DNA of 64,000 nucleotides. Origin: JAGVYF01 sp041650315 (GTDB lineage Archaea; Nanobdellota; Nanobdellia; Woesearchaeales; JAGVYF01). Below the pieces are notes generated by a model, which was given only the letters and a program-made list of their open reading frames with translations, searched no databases and was not told the origin of the DNA. Positions within the stretch are counted from its first letter, which is position 1; every line of letters starts with the position of its first letter. Both the position numbers and the translations under genes were made by a program. Below, piece after piece: positions 25,824-34,794 of this stretch. Where the stretch lies: positions 248,001-312,000 of the forward strand of contig JBAZLJ010000002.1 of NCBI GenBank assembly GCA_041650315.1. Direction: 5' to 3'.

Positions 25824-27488
25824 ATGGCTATCGCGCAAGTGCTAGGTAAACAGAGTCTGGAAGAGCTTATATTTGGCATAGAAAGAGATAGCAAAAAAGC
25901 AATCGATAAAGGTATTTCTCAATCAACTGCTCATACACTGACTCCTAGCGGAGCTATCTATGAACTTGCTACACTAAATACTTCATCTGCGCAAGATGCC
26001 GCTACTAAAAAAATGGAAGCCTTGATGGATTCCATGAATGAAAAAATGCAGGAGTTCCTGAAAAGTAAAGGACTGCCCCAAGATGCATTCCATGATTTCG
26101 AAAGGCATAAGAAAAAATCTGATTATGATGTTTTGGTCAAAGGAGAGATCGAGACTGCCAAAGAACTCGCTAAACAATTCGTCCAGTCACTTATAGATGA
26201 CGATATGATCAAAGACAGGCACGCATGCGAAGGTGTAGATACTTCTAATGATGCTATAGCTATGTACGGCAGAAAAGGAACTATCGGAGTCGCTGAAGAA
26301 AGAGAACAGTTCCTGAATGCGCAAGTCGATCAATGGACTGGCGTAGATCATTTTGAAAAAAGGTTCACTGATTTCCTCGCCAATACCAAAGGTCTGGGCA
26401 AGAATAATGAGAAATTGCAGGAATTCTTCGCCATGCTCGCTAAAAGCAGGAACAAAGTGATAATAGCCACTGAGAATCTAGAGACTGCTCTGATGAAACA
26501 AGAGCCTATGGTTGAAGATCCAGAGCTGGCCGATGCATTAGAGCAATGGTTCAAGATGGCCAGAACTGCAAGTCCGAAAGCTTTGAATAGAGCAGAACAG
26601 ATAATGATCTTCAAGAATATTATAGGACATAAGACGTATGATATGGGCGCAAAATATGGGCAATGGTTAACAAAAATAGAGATTCCTGCGGATGACGTTC
26701 AATTGAAACAATATATGAAAAATAGATTCGCTGTATATAATGAACTTAATTTTATCGATGATGACAAAACTTACGATCTGCTTGCGAATGATGATATGCT
26801 GAAAGAGCCTCTAGAAAAACGTCTCATGACCTATCTCAAGATGGGTACATTCTCACTTATGCAAAGAGCAAAGAAAGAGCTTGATGAAGGAAAAAGAGAG
26901 TATGAAGCAATTGTTAAAAAACATCTAGGCAAAGATAAATGTTTTAGTGGGCCTGATGCGAAAGAGAAAACGAAAAAAATGTGGAAAGAAGTCATATCCA
27001 CATGGGTCAAAAAAAGATGGACAAGAACAGATGGCGCAGATAAAGCGAATCAGGTCATCAGTCTAATGGAGAAAGACAGGTCTTTCACTGAGAATATATG
27101 CAGGATCTATCAAAGACATGAGGAAAGTCAGACTTTAAACGCGTTATACAAATCTAAAGATATACTAGAAGATATGGATCCATTACTGACCCAGATGAGC
27201 GCAACTTCTTCAAGACATTACATAAGCAGAACCAGATTGGGCGGTTCAATATTGAAAGATGCCAATAAACCTTCAGATCCTAAATATAAAGAACTGTTGC
27301 AGGCGATGGATAAGCATGCATTAAGCGCAGGATATGTTATAAAACCAGGCACTGACGGCGAAATCATGCTAAGGGCTTTCGAGGAAAGGACTCAACATAT
27401 CACATATGTTCCTGATCATCCTAAATTGAAACCTTTGACACAAAGCTCGTTGATTGATCCGAATACCAATCTGCCGGCACGCTACTAA
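25824..27488 (+). CDS. Hypothetical soluble helical protein
   Basis: A 554-residue, highly charged protein predicted to be almost entirely alpha-helical, without signal peptide, membrane helices or recognised domain. A TATA-like box (atatataaat, 25791-25800) lies about 28 nt before the ATG, so the mRNA is probably leaderless. It is followed after 1 nt by bud32 and is probably co-transcribed with it. No function can be assigned. Confidence 0.65.
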   Translation: MAIAQVLGKQSLEELIFGIERDSKKAIDKGISQSTAHTLTPSGAIYELATLNTSSAQDAATKKMEALMDSMNEKMQEFLKSKGLPQDAFHDFERHKKKSDYDVLVKGEIETAKELAKQFVQSLIDDDMIKDRHACEGVDTSNDAIAMYGRKGTIGVAEEREQFLNAQVDQWTGVDHFEKRFTDFLANTKGLGKNNEKLQEFFAMLAKSRNKVIIATENLETALMKQEPMVEDPELADALEQWFKMARTASPKALNRAEQIMIFKNIIGHKTYDMGAKYGQWLTKIEIPADDVQLKQYMKNRFAVYNELNFIDDDKTYDLLANDDMLKEPLEKRLMTYLKMGTFSLMQRAKKELDEGKREYEAIVKKHLGKDKCFSGPDAKEKTKKMWKEVISTWVKKRWTRTDGADKANQVISLMEKDRSFTENICRIYQRHEESQTLNALYKSKDILEDMDPLLTQMSATSSRHYISRTRLGGSILKDANKPSDPKYKELLQAMDKHALSAGYVIKPGTDGEIMLRAFEERTQHITYVPDHPKLKPLTQSSLIDPNTNLPARY

Positions 27489-27489
27489 A

Positions 27490-28089
27490 ATGGAACTCAT
27501 TTCTCAAGGCGCGGAAGCTGTAATCTATAGAGACGGGAATGAAATAGTGAAGAATCGAGTCGCTAAAAGTTATAGATTGCCTGCAGTTGATTCACTTTTG
27601 CGCGGTTCCCGTACACGACGTGAAGCTAAAGTGATTTCTAAACTTAATTCATTGGGAATACATTCACCTAAACTTATCAGGATGGATGACAAGGAAATGG
27701 TTCTTCGTATGGAGTTCATTGATGGTACGAAATTGCGCGATTGCCTGGAGAAAGATGCTGTGAAGTATGGTTCGGTTATTGGTAAGAATATCGCTCTGAT
27801 GCATCAGAATGATATTGTGCACGGCGATCTGACTACTTCGAATATGATACTTCATGGTAAGGCTATCTATATGATAGATTTCGGATTATCATTCTTTTCT
27901 AAGAAAGTCGAGGATAAAGCGGTTGATTTGCATCTTTTACGTTGCGCTCTTGAATCAAAACATAATACTGTGTTTGAGTCTTGTTTTAACTCTGCTTTGA
28001 AATCATATGCTGAGAATTACGCTGATTCTGCAGCTGTTGTGAAAAGACTTGAGATGGTTGAGAAGCGCGGACGGAATAAGGAGCATTAG
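27490..28089 (+). CDS. bud32: KEOPS complex kinase/ATPase Bud32
   Basis: 199 residues from the ATG at 27490; an earlier in-frame start would lie inside the upstream gene. Typical short Bud32 kinase: QGAEAVIYR (in place of a P-loop), the ATP Lys region KSYRLP, then MEFIDGTKL, the catalytic loop HGDLTTSNM (His111-Asp113) and IDFGLSF (Asp130). Bud32 works with Kae1, Cgi121 and Pcc1 in t6A modification of ANN-decoding tRNAs. It is a separate gene here, not fused with Kae1. Confidence 0.9.
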   Translation: MELISQGAEAVIYRDGNEIVKNRVAKSYRLPAVDSLLRGSRTRREAKVISKLNSLGIHSPKLIRMDDKEMVLRMEFIDGTKLRDCLEKDAVKYGSVIGKNIALMHQNDIVHGDLTTSNMILHGKAIYMIDFGLSFFSKKVEDKAVDLHLLRCALESKHNTVFESCFNSALKSYAENYADSAAVVKRLEMVEKRGRNKEH

Positions 28090-28162
28090 TCTCTGATTCT
28101 AAATAATAGTTCTTGAAAAAAACTAAGAAAAAAGTTAAATAATAAAAATAAAAAAGAAACCA

Positions 28163-28762
28163 CTAATAGTGGATTCTGGAATTACGTTTCTTGATTACGG
28201 CTCTCTTGCTAGGCCTCATCTTCTCTGCGCCTTTGCCGGTATGTCTCATACCTCTGCTCTTCCTGCCTGCGCTGGTGATGCCTCTCATTGCTCTAGCTCT
28301 GTTAGCTGGATCCATTACCCAATTGTAATGAGGATCTGCTTGTATAGCCGGACTTGATTTGTCTACAAATATGATTTCGTACCAGTAATTCCTTCCGTCT
28401 CTAGCTACCCAGTATGAATTCAATACTTCGCAAGTATTGTATTGTTTAGCTGCACGCCTTTCAGCGATGACTTGGTAACTGATGCCCAGATCTACTCTTT
28501 TTCTGTAGTTCTTTGGCTTCCTACCGATACCGGATGATTCTTCAGAACTGTGACCGCCTCTAGTTACTCTTTGCCTAACTACAAATATACCTTGTTTAGC
28601 TTTGTAACCTAAAGAACGAGCTCTATCGAGTCTTGTCGGATTGTCTACTCTTAGCGTAGATGGCTGCCTTCTCCATTTAATCAGCCTTTCTTGCATAATG
28701 GCTTTAAGTTCGCCCTCCTTTGGTTGTTTCCAAAGTTCTCTCATGTATTTGTACATGCTCAT
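28163..28762 (-). CDS. rpl15e: Ribosomal protein eL15
   Basis: A 199-residue, very basic protein with the family pattern: MSMYKYMRELWKQP at the N-terminus, the region VDNPTRLDRARSLGYKAKQG, then RRAAKQYNTCEVLNSYWV and a C-terminal AMRGITSAGRKSRGMRHTG. It is a large-subunit protein shared by archaea and eukaryotes; the length fits. Unlike most neighbours it has a leader of about 60 nt with an SD (GGAGG) and a hairpin. Confidence 0.95.
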   Translation of the reverse strand: MSMYKYMRELWKQPKEGELKAIMQERLIKWRRQPSTLRVDNPTRLDRARSLGYKAKQGIFVVRQRVTRGGHSSEESSGIGRKPKNYRKRVDLGISYQVIAERRAAKQYNTCEVLNSYWVARDGRNYWYEIIFVDKSSPAIQADPHYNWVMDPANRARAMRGITSAGRKSRGMRHTGKGAEKMRPSKRAVIKKRNSRIHY

Positions 28763-28830
28763 TTTTGTGGCCTCCGTTATTGTGTGTTTTTCAAGAATTC
28801 GGGCAAGCCGTTGCCCACATCTTCTTCTGA
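28763..28830 (-). promoter_or_regulatory. eL15 mRNA leader with hairpin and SD
   Basis: A TATA box (about 28848-28858, minus strand) predicts a start near 28825-28830, giving a leader of about 65 nt. It contains a strong hairpin (GGGCAA stem with TTGCCC, about 28801-28816) and GGAGG about 10 nt before the ATG. Leaders with structure are classical sites of ribosomal-protein autoregulation; here that is inference. Confidence 0.4.
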
Positions 28831-28846
28831 CTCTTGTTTAAGAGCG

Positions 28847-28903
28847 AGCTTTATAAAACCTACGGATTTTAATACTCAAACCATAGGTTTGAGATATAAA
28901 GCT
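28847..28903. repeat. Inverted-repeat segment between eL15 and signal peptidase promoters
   Basis: AGCTTTATA (28847-28855) is complementary to 28895-28903. Inside are two mutually exclusive stems: AAACCTA (28856-28862) with TAGGTTT (28884-28890), and CTCAAACC (28875-28882) with GGTTTGAG (28886-28893). The outer arms include TATA-like sequences pointing in opposite directions. A further hairpin (TGGAGT with ACTCCA, 28909-28929) follows. It differs in sequence from elements A-D. Confidence 0.45.
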
Positions 28904-28973
28904 TACTATGGAGTCACGTATACACTCCAAAATATAGGAACGTTTATAAATATGTATTTTGGCAGTTTTTACT

Positions 28974-29417
28974 ATGAATAAATACCTATTGATAGCAGGA
29001 ATCGTATTGATGATGCTAGTCTCAACTATAGCGTTTAGCGCTACTTACGAGAAGAGCTCGCCTTATGACCATATCACACAAGATAAGATATTGGTGGGCA
29101 AAGATAAGGTAGTCATAAACCTGCCAGGCGCGCAATGGGCGACATTCACAGATACCAATTCAATGGATCCTATATTTGATGCAGAATCTAACACTATTGA
29201 GATAAAGCCTTTATCTGCTGATGATGTGCATGTCGGTGATATTGTCTCTTACAGATCCAATCTTGTTGATGGGATATTAGTTCATAGGGTTGCTGCAATT
29301 GATTACGATTCGCAGGGATGGTACGCTACATTGAAGGGCGACAATAATTTCTTCTCAGACCCTGAGTCAGTTAGGTTCGACCAGATCAACGGCGTTGTTG
29401 TAGCTGTAATTTACTAA
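28974..29417 (+). CDS. Signal peptidase I-like protein (S26 family)
   Basis: 147 residues from the ATG at 28974, which lies about 28 nt after a TATA box (28941-28950); an upstream start at 28959 is less likely. An N-terminal membrane helix is followed by FTDTNSMDPIF, with the nucleophile Ser in the S-M-x-P motif. Then come GDIVSYRS, ILVHRVAAI and TLKGDNNFF, the order found in archaeal/ER-type signal peptidases, where His replaces the bacterial Lys. It would remove signal peptides outside the membrane. Confidence 0.8.
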   Translation: MNKYLLIAGIVLMMLVSTIAFSATYEKSSPYDHITQDKILVGKDKVVINLPGAQWATFTDTNSMDPIFDAESNTIEIKPLSADDVHVGDIVSYRSNLVDGILVHRVAAIDYDSQGWYATLKGDNNFFSDPESVRFDQINGVVVAVIY

Positions 29418-29463
29418 AATTAAAACTAAATCTTTATAAAGATAATATTAATTAAAGTGAGGA

Positions 29464-30294
29464 ATGGACCAGCGCAAATACGAAATTTGGTATTCTGAAA
29501 ATAAAAAATATATATGGAAAATAAACCTTGAGAATTATGTCAATCATTTCCTAGGTATTTCTTTACAATTTGCAATAATATTTGCGATAACCTTTTTACT
29601 TACTATAGTAGTGTCACAACTATTCACAACTTCAGAATATTTTGCTCAAATAAGAAGTGGTATTCTATTATTCTTTTTTGGAGTAATAATGGTACTCTGG
29701 ATATCCTTATATAATTTTATTTTCCCATATTCAACTAGAGAAAAAATAGCATTATTATTAACATATATTGCTGACCAACTAGAAGAATATCATGAAAAAG
29801 ATAATAAAAATGAGATAATTGATCGATTAAAAATATTATATAAAATTTCTAATTTGCGCCCCTTAGACAGCGAATCAACTGAATTATTTACAGATTCTGC
29901 TATGAAGATAGATAAGTTTATTATTAATTTTAGATTACTATTAAAACAGATAAATTATGGATTAAACAATGATAATTTAGAAAAAATTGCTCCTACAGAT
30001 TTAAAGGATTTGGCATATCATATTCATTTGAGAGATGAATCTTATTTTATGGCAAAAACTGATAAGATTATAACTCTTTCCCCTAATTCATCAGAATTCT
30101 TATCGGTAACTATCTATAAGACAAAATTAATAAATAAAATAAAACAATATAAAGGTATAACTTTTTCATTTTGGATAATTATTTATTTGGGAATAGGATA
30201 CTTAATTAATCAATACCTAAATGTTGATATAAATACTACAATCTTAGCAATTATTGCGTTAACAGCACCAACAATATCGGTGATATTCAAATGA
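29464..30294 (+). CDS. Hypothetical membrane protein, AT-rich
   Basis: A 276-residue protein with two N-terminal membrane helices (about 33-55 and 65-90), a soluble helical middle, and two C-terminal helices (about 235-253 and 257-276). No family is recognised. Its base composition is clearly more AT-rich than the signal peptidase and map genes on either side, similar to the island at 10.8-16 kb, suggesting transfer. Its stop overlaps the map start as ATGA. Confidence 0.6.
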   Translation: MDQRKYEIWYSENKKYIWKINLENYVNHFLGISLQFAIIFAITFLLTIVVSQLFTTSEYFAQIRSGILLFFFGVIMVLWISLYNFIFPYSTREKIALLLTYIADQLEEYHEKDNKNEIIDRLKILYKISNLRPLDSESTELFTDSAMKIDKFIINFRLLLKQINYGLNNDNLEKIAPTDLKDLAYHIHLRDESYFMAKTDKIITLSPNSSEFLSVTIYKTKLINKIKQYKGITFSFWIIIYLGIGYLINQYLNVDINTTILAIIALTAPTISVIFK

Positions 30295-31187
30295 CACCGC
30301 AAGAACTCAATGACCTAAAGAAAGCCGGCAAGATAGCTGGCAAAGCATTAGCGTTCGGCAAAGGGCTTATTGTGCCTGGCGCTTCATTACTTGAAGTCAC
30401 TGAGAAGATTGAGGAATTTATCCACAAAGAAGGCGGAGAACTTGCTTTTCCAGTGAACATATCGTGCAACGAATATGCTGCGCATTATACTGCTAAAAAG
30501 GATGACGAGTTCAAGTTCGGCAAAGAGATAGTCAAGCTTGATGTCGGCGTGCAAGTCAACGGCTTTGTCGGAGATACTGCATGCACAATAGATTTATCCG
30601 GCAAGCATAAAGCGCTTGTTGAAGCTTCTGTGAAAGCGCTTGACAAAGCGATAACTTTAGTCATGCCAGGGCTTGAATTATGCGAGATCGGCAAAGCGAT
30701 TGATGCAGAAATAACAAAAGCAGGATTCAAACCGATTAGAAATTTGTCTGGGCATGGTCTTGCTCAATATCACACTCATAGCGCGCCTACAATACCTAAC
30801 TTCAATAATAATGACGATACCAAACTGGAAGAAGGAATGGTAATCGCGATCGAACCATTCGCTACTGACGGCGCAGGCTTGATCCATGAAACCAAGAACC
30901 CAGAAATCTTCAATATCAACGAGTTCAGGGCTGTGCGCATAAATTTCGTGCGCGATGTCATGAAATACATTGAAAAGAAGTACAAGAATCTGCCTTTCTC
31001 TAAACGCGAATTGCTGCTTAAATTCACAGAACCGCAAGTGAACTACTCACTGAAACAATTCAGAGAACTAGGGATGCTCGAGGAATACACACCATTGATC
31101 GAAAAGAATAATGGAATGGTGTCCCAGGCAGAACATACTTTGCTAGTCACTAAGAACGGATGCGAAGTGCTTACTAAAGCTCAGTAA
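30291..31187 (+). CDS. map: Type II methionine aminopeptidase
   Basis: A 298-residue pita-bread-fold enzyme. Metal and active-site segments are visible: EYAAHYTAKKDDEF, VKLDVGVQVNGFVGDTACT (two Asp ligands), the His region LSGHGLAQYHTHSAPTIPNF, AIEPFATDG (Glu) and SQAEHTLLVT (Glu). The insert near residues 215-275 (KYKNLPFSKRELL) is the type II helical subdomain. It removes initiator Met from new proteins. It converges with hisS, overlapping by 14 bp. Confidence 0.93.
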   Translation: MTPQELNDLKKAGKIAGKALAFGKGLIVPGASLLEVTEKIEEFIHKEGGELAFPVNISCNEYAAHYTAKKDDEFKFGKEIVKLDVGVQVNGFVGDTACTIDLSGKHKALVEASVKALDKAITLVMPGLELCEIGKAIDAEITKAGFKPIRNLSGHGLAQYHTHSAPTIPNFNNNDDTKLEEGMVIAIEPFATDGAGLIHETKNPEIFNINEFRAVRINFVRDVMKYIEKKYKNLPFSKRELLLKFTEPQVNYSLKQFRELGMLEEYTPLIEKNNGMVSQAEHTLLVTKNGCEVLTKAQ

Positions 31188-32436
31188 ATTTAATTTTATC
31201 TTCTTTGCCTGATTTCAGGTCTTTAATCTTTACAGATTTAGTTTTTACTTCTTCGTCGCCGATGATTGCGACTTTCTGCGCTTTAATCTTGTCAGCGTAA
31301 ACGAATTGCTTACTTAGATTCCTGCCCATGATCTCCATCTCGACATTGTACCTTTCTCTCAGCTTTGTCGCAACTTTAGCTGCATAGTTCATGCAATCTT
31401 CCCCTAGGACTGCAACATAATAATCGACTTCTTTCTTGTATTCAGGCAGCTTGCCTTTCTCTTTCAGGAATAGCTGAAGCACAACATCGCCCATGCCATA
31501 GCCTACGCCGGCTAATTTTTCTCCGCCGAAATCCTGAACTAAGTTATCGTAACGTCCGCCGCCGGCAATCGCTCTGAATTTCTTTGTGCGATCGAAAACT
31601 TCGAATACTGTGGAAGTGTAATAATCGAAACCTCTCATGATTGATGGATCGAACTCGACATATTTCTGCAAGCCGTATGCTTCTATGCAGCCGAACAATT
31701 CCTTGATTTCCTTAAGGCCTTGCTTGCCTACCTCATCCAATGCTGATTCTTTGACTTGAGTGATGCTTACGAATTTCAATATTTTAAGAAGCTCTTTTGA
31801 TTGCTTCTCGCCGACTTTGATGTCCTTGAGACTGAGTACGAAAGTGTCTTCACCAATCTTGTCTAATTTGTCAATAAGCCTTGAAACATCTTTCAGCTGC
31901 TCTTTCTTGATGCCAGTCGATAGGATGAGGCTTTCAATAAGCTTCCTGTTGCCCAACCTGATGTAGAAATCTTTTTCATTTAATCCGAACTCTCTGAGCA
32001 TATCTACAGCTGTGACGATGACTTCGGCATCCAATTGCATCGAATCTGAACCGACGCAATCTACATTGAGCTGGAAGAATTCCCTCAGTCTGCCCGACTG
32101 CGGACGTTCATATCTCCAGCATCTTGCATTGCTGAACCATCTGATAGGTTTTGACAATGATTTTTGTTTCTCTGCAATCATACGGGCTAATGTGGGAGTT
32201 AATTCTGGTCTAATGGCTAACTTCCTTCCGCCTTTGTCATCTAAGACATACATCTGATCAGGAATCTCTGCGCCTGATTTGAGCTGCCATAATTGAGCAG
32301 GTTCTAACATAGGGCCGTCAAAATTCTCGTAGCCGTATCTTTTGGCTACCTTCGCCCAAGTACTGAATATGTAATCCTGTATGAACATCTGTTCCGGATA
32401 GAAATCCCTTGTCCCAGTGACTGGTTCGATTTTCAT
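31174..32436 (-). CDS. hisS: Histidyl-tRNA synthetase
   Basis: A 420-residue class II synthetase. Motif 1 region GTRDFYPEQM, motif 2 RWFSNARCWRYERPQSGRLREFFQLNVD, the histidine-specific segment MRGFDYYTSTVFE and motif 3 AGGGRYDNL with GYGMGD are all present. The C-terminal anticodon-binding domain ends with SVKIKDLKSGKED. A TATA-like box (about 32463-32472) lies upstream. The 160-nt stretch to the next gene otherwise holds nothing clear. Confidence 0.95.
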   Translation of the reverse strand: MKIEPVTGTRDFYPEQMFIQDYIFSTWAKVAKRYGYENFDGPMLEPAQLWQLKSGAEIPDQMYVLDDKGGRKLAIRPELTPTLARMIAEKQKSLSKPIRWFSNARCWRYERPQSGRLREFFQLNVDCVGSDSMQLDAEVIVTAVDMLREFGLNEKDFYIRLGNRKLIESLILSTGIKKEQLKDVSRLIDKLDKIGEDTFVLSLKDIKVGEKQSKELLKILKFVSITQVKESALDEVGKQGLKEIKELFGCIEAYGLQKYVEFDPSIMRGFDYYTSTVFEVFDRTKKFRAIAGGGRYDNLVQDFGGEKLAGVGYGMGDVVLQLFLKEKGKLPEYKKEVDYYVAVLGEDCMNYAAKVATKLRERYNVEMEIMGRNLSKQFVYADKIKAQKVAIIGDEEVKTKSVKIKDLKSGKEDKIKFTEL

Positions 32437-32596
32437 TTTGATAGTACCTCATTCTCTCTAAGTATATTTAAACGTTTTGCTGAATTATAAGTAGAACTAA
32501 CTAAAACCTGTAAGAATTCAATATCCGTGAATACAATCACGTGTTTTCATGATGATTCTATGTCGATAGAGGTTGTTTATAAATGTAACTATGGAT

Positions 32597-33325
32597 TTAA
32601 TCGAGATCGTAAATATACATGCCTTTGACCAGTTTCGGTTCCTTTCCGGAATAACGTTCACCATTCAATGATTTCTGAAGGCAGCGTGAATTTTTATGCG
32701 GAGCGAAACCATCAGAACATAAAGCGTACCCGCCGGGTTTAGCAGGAACCATACTCATGAAGACCAAATCCGTACATTCCAGTGCCAAAGACGAACCACA
32801 GCTCACCAAAAAATACATGTCCAGAAAAGGAAGCTTTCTACCATCTAGAAACTCGTACATGCGGCCCATATCCGCGCAAATGTCTATGCCGAAACGGCAA
32901 TCTTTCCAGTCAAACACTCTCGGTGTCGAGTATGTGTGCATAGGCTTGGTGCATTTGCGCAATGCTGCATTCTCACATGTGCCGCCATCTTTAGACTTAT
33001 ATTGATTGCCTAGCAGTTCTCCTTTGTATAGGACAGGAGCCGCATTATACACATATTCAGAATCTTGCCACATAATTGTGCCTGGTATCACCAAGCAATC
33101 TAATGATTTTGTATTTTCAGCTAATCTATCGACAAGATTTTCTTTCTGTATCTGATCCATCAGATCATGTTCAATAGGCGGCATGAATAACCATTCAGGG
33201 CCCAAAAATATATCAAGAGAATGCTCTTTTATCAAATCTGATATGCCCTCAACTAATCCGGGCTTATCTCCACCCCAGCTAGTGTGCTCTAAGAATACAC
33301 CTGCGCGCTTCTTATCTACCACCAT
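32597..33325 (-). CDS. Carbon-nitrogen hydrolase (nitrilase superfamily)
   Basis: About 242 residues from the ATG at 33325, about 24 nt after an AT-rich TATA-like element (33343-33354); the upstream TTG at 33331 is weaker. The Glu-Lys-Cys triad of the superfamily is visible: LGPEWLF (Glu44), YKSKDGG (Lys110 or Lys112) and FGIDICADMGR (Cys150). These enzymes hydrolyse amides or nitriles. The length is shorter than many family members, and the substrate is unknown. It follows aIF2-gamma on the same strand. Confidence 0.75.
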   Translation of the reverse strand: MVVDKKRAGVFLEHTSWGGDKPGLVEGISDLIKEHSLDIFLGPEWLFMPPIEHDLMDQIQKENLVDRLAENTKSLDCLVIPGTIMWQDSEYVYNAAPVLYKGELLGNQYKSKDGGTCENAALRKCTKPMHTYSTPRVFDWKDCRFGIDICADMGRMYEFLDGRKLPFLDMYFLVSCGSSLALECTDLVFMSMVPAKPGGYALCSDGFAPHKNSRCLQKSLNGERYSGKEPKLVKGMYIYDLD

Positions 33326-33356
33326 ACGCAAAATCAGTGAATCGGTAATTTAAAAA

Positions 33357-34595
33357 TTATTGTATGATGCCGTATCCAATCAATCTGAACCTATTGCCTA
33401 TCCTTCTAGAAATAGATATCTTCGCGCCTTTCTCTGCGCAGATAGGAAGTTTCAGTTTGCAATCGAATTCGTCTTTCTTGAGTTTTGTGACTATGCCGAC
33501 AGTAGCTGCCGCGTTCACGTTGAGCATCAATGGTTCGTATAATTTGATATTATCAACTGCTTGATCTTCTTTTACGCCAACTACTCTTTCCATCAAATAA
33601 GTCTTGAGTTTCAACTCTGACCATACTGGTGGAAGCTTGTCAACCAAACCTACTACGTTGCCAGTCAATGCATCTGATTTGACGACTGCAGGGTCCAAAC
33701 TTGTCAGAACGCCGATCGAACCGCCGGGACCTAATGCTTTAACATCAACGCCGCCTGTTTTCAATGAAGTAATTGTAGTCTTAATTGGGATCCATTTCAT
33801 GGTGCCGTGCTCGTCATAGGTCTTGCCTGGCCTGATTTCGATTTCATCCTTGACTTTGAACTGACCTTGAGTTAGCGAACCGCCTAAAACTCCACCGACC
33901 ATTGCCATAGGATCTGTACCTGGCTTGTTTATGTCAAACGATCTTGCTACGTACATGATTGGGTCCTTGCTAGGATCCCTTTTAGGAACTGGAATATGTG
34001 TGATTATCGCATCAAGGAGCATATCGATGTTAACTCTCCTTTGAGCTGAGATTGGAATGATTGGAGCATTTTCGTAAGGCGAACCTTTCAGGAATGCTTG
34101 GATCTGTTCATAATTCTTCATAGCTTGTTCTTCTGTGACTAGATCTATCTTATTCTGGACTATGATTACATGTTTTATACCAGAGATGTCTAGCGCCATA
34201 AGATGTTCTCTTGTCTGTGGCTGCGGACATTCTTCGTTCGCTGCTACAAGCAATAATGCGCCGTCCATGATGGTCGCGCCGGATAACATGGTTGCCATCA
34301 GACTTTCATGGCCTGGAGCATCTACGAAACTTACTTTCCTTGCTGATTCGACTGCGCCGCCGCATTCGCATCTCGGCAGGACTGTGTATTTCCCGCATTT
34401 TGAGCATTTGTAAATATTAGCATCAGCATAGCCTAATCTGATAGTGATACCTCTTTTCATCTCTTCAGAATGAGTATCTGTCCATTTGCCTGACAATGAC
34501 TCTGTCAAAGTGGTCTTGCCGTGGTCAACGTGGCCTACAAGGCCTATATTCATCTCAGGTTGTACTATTTCCTTTATCTTTTTAGGTCTTCCCAA
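33357..34595 (-). CDS. eif2g: Translation initiation factor aIF2 gamma subunit
   Basis: A 412-residue GTPase. G1 is GHVDHGKTTL (about residue 21), then EEMKRGITIRLGYA (switch I), a zinc ribbon CSKC-x-CECGG, G3 FVDAPGHESL and G4 IVQNKIDL. The C-terminal domains II/III follow. It binds GTP and Met-tRNAi as part of aIF2. The start appears to be TTG at 34595, about 28 nt from a TATA box (about 34618-34630), which suggests a leaderless TTG start; an internal ATG exists at MNIGLVG. Confidence 0.95.
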   Translation of the reverse strand: MGRPKKIKEIVQPEMNIGLVGHVDHGKTTLTESLSGKWTDTHSEEMKRGITIRLGYADANIYKCSKCGKYTVLPRCECGGAVESARKVSFVDAPGHESLMATMLSGATIMDGALLLVAANEECPQPQTREHLMALDISGIKHVIIVQNKIDLVTEEQAMKNYEQIQAFLKGSPYENAPIIPISAQRRVNIDMLLDAIITHIPVPKRDPSKDPIMYVARSFDINKPGTDPMAMVGGVLGGSLTQGQFKVKDEIEIRPGKTYDEHGTMKWIPIKTTITSLKTGGVDVKALGPGGSIGVLTSLDPAVVKSDALTGNVVGLVDKLPPVWSELKLKTYLMERVVGVKEDQAVDNIKLYEPLMLNVNAAATVGIVTKLKKDEFDCKLKLPICAEKGAKISISRRIGNRFRLIGYGIIQ

Positions 34596-34653
34596 TTTAT
34601 ATTAAATTTCTATATATGAATATATAAAGGTAACGTTGAGAAAAGTTGTATCT

Positions 34654-34771
34654 TTTTGTCTGCAAGAAGTAAATTTTCTACATTCGTTTGCTATGACTGA
34701 CTTTCCCGGGGACAGGGAACCTTGTCAGTTCTCTTCTTTAGCAATAAAATTTACAATGGTTGCAGACAAAA
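34654..34771. repeat. Long-hairpin intergenic element C
   Basis: A 118-bp element that can fold along its whole length. Nested pairs: TTTTGTCTGCAA (34654-34665) with 34760-34771, GTAAATTTT (34669-34677) with 34746-34754, TTGCTA (34688-34693) with 34739-34744, ACTGAC (34696-34701) with 34724-34729, and TTCCC (34703-34707) with 34715-34719. The apex TGACTTTCCC and GGAACCTTGTCA is shared with element D, as are the GTAAAT arms. It lies between the aIF2-gamma promoter and the eS6 3' end. Confidence 0.75.
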
Positions 34772-34794
34772 TATGAATAAGATATAGGATAAAT

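Noticed and set aside
32437..32596. tRNA or small RNA between hisS and the nitrilase-like gene
   Set aside because: No cloverleaf or strong hairpin can be drawn; only the hisS TATA box is clear. No tRNA was found anywhere in the window.
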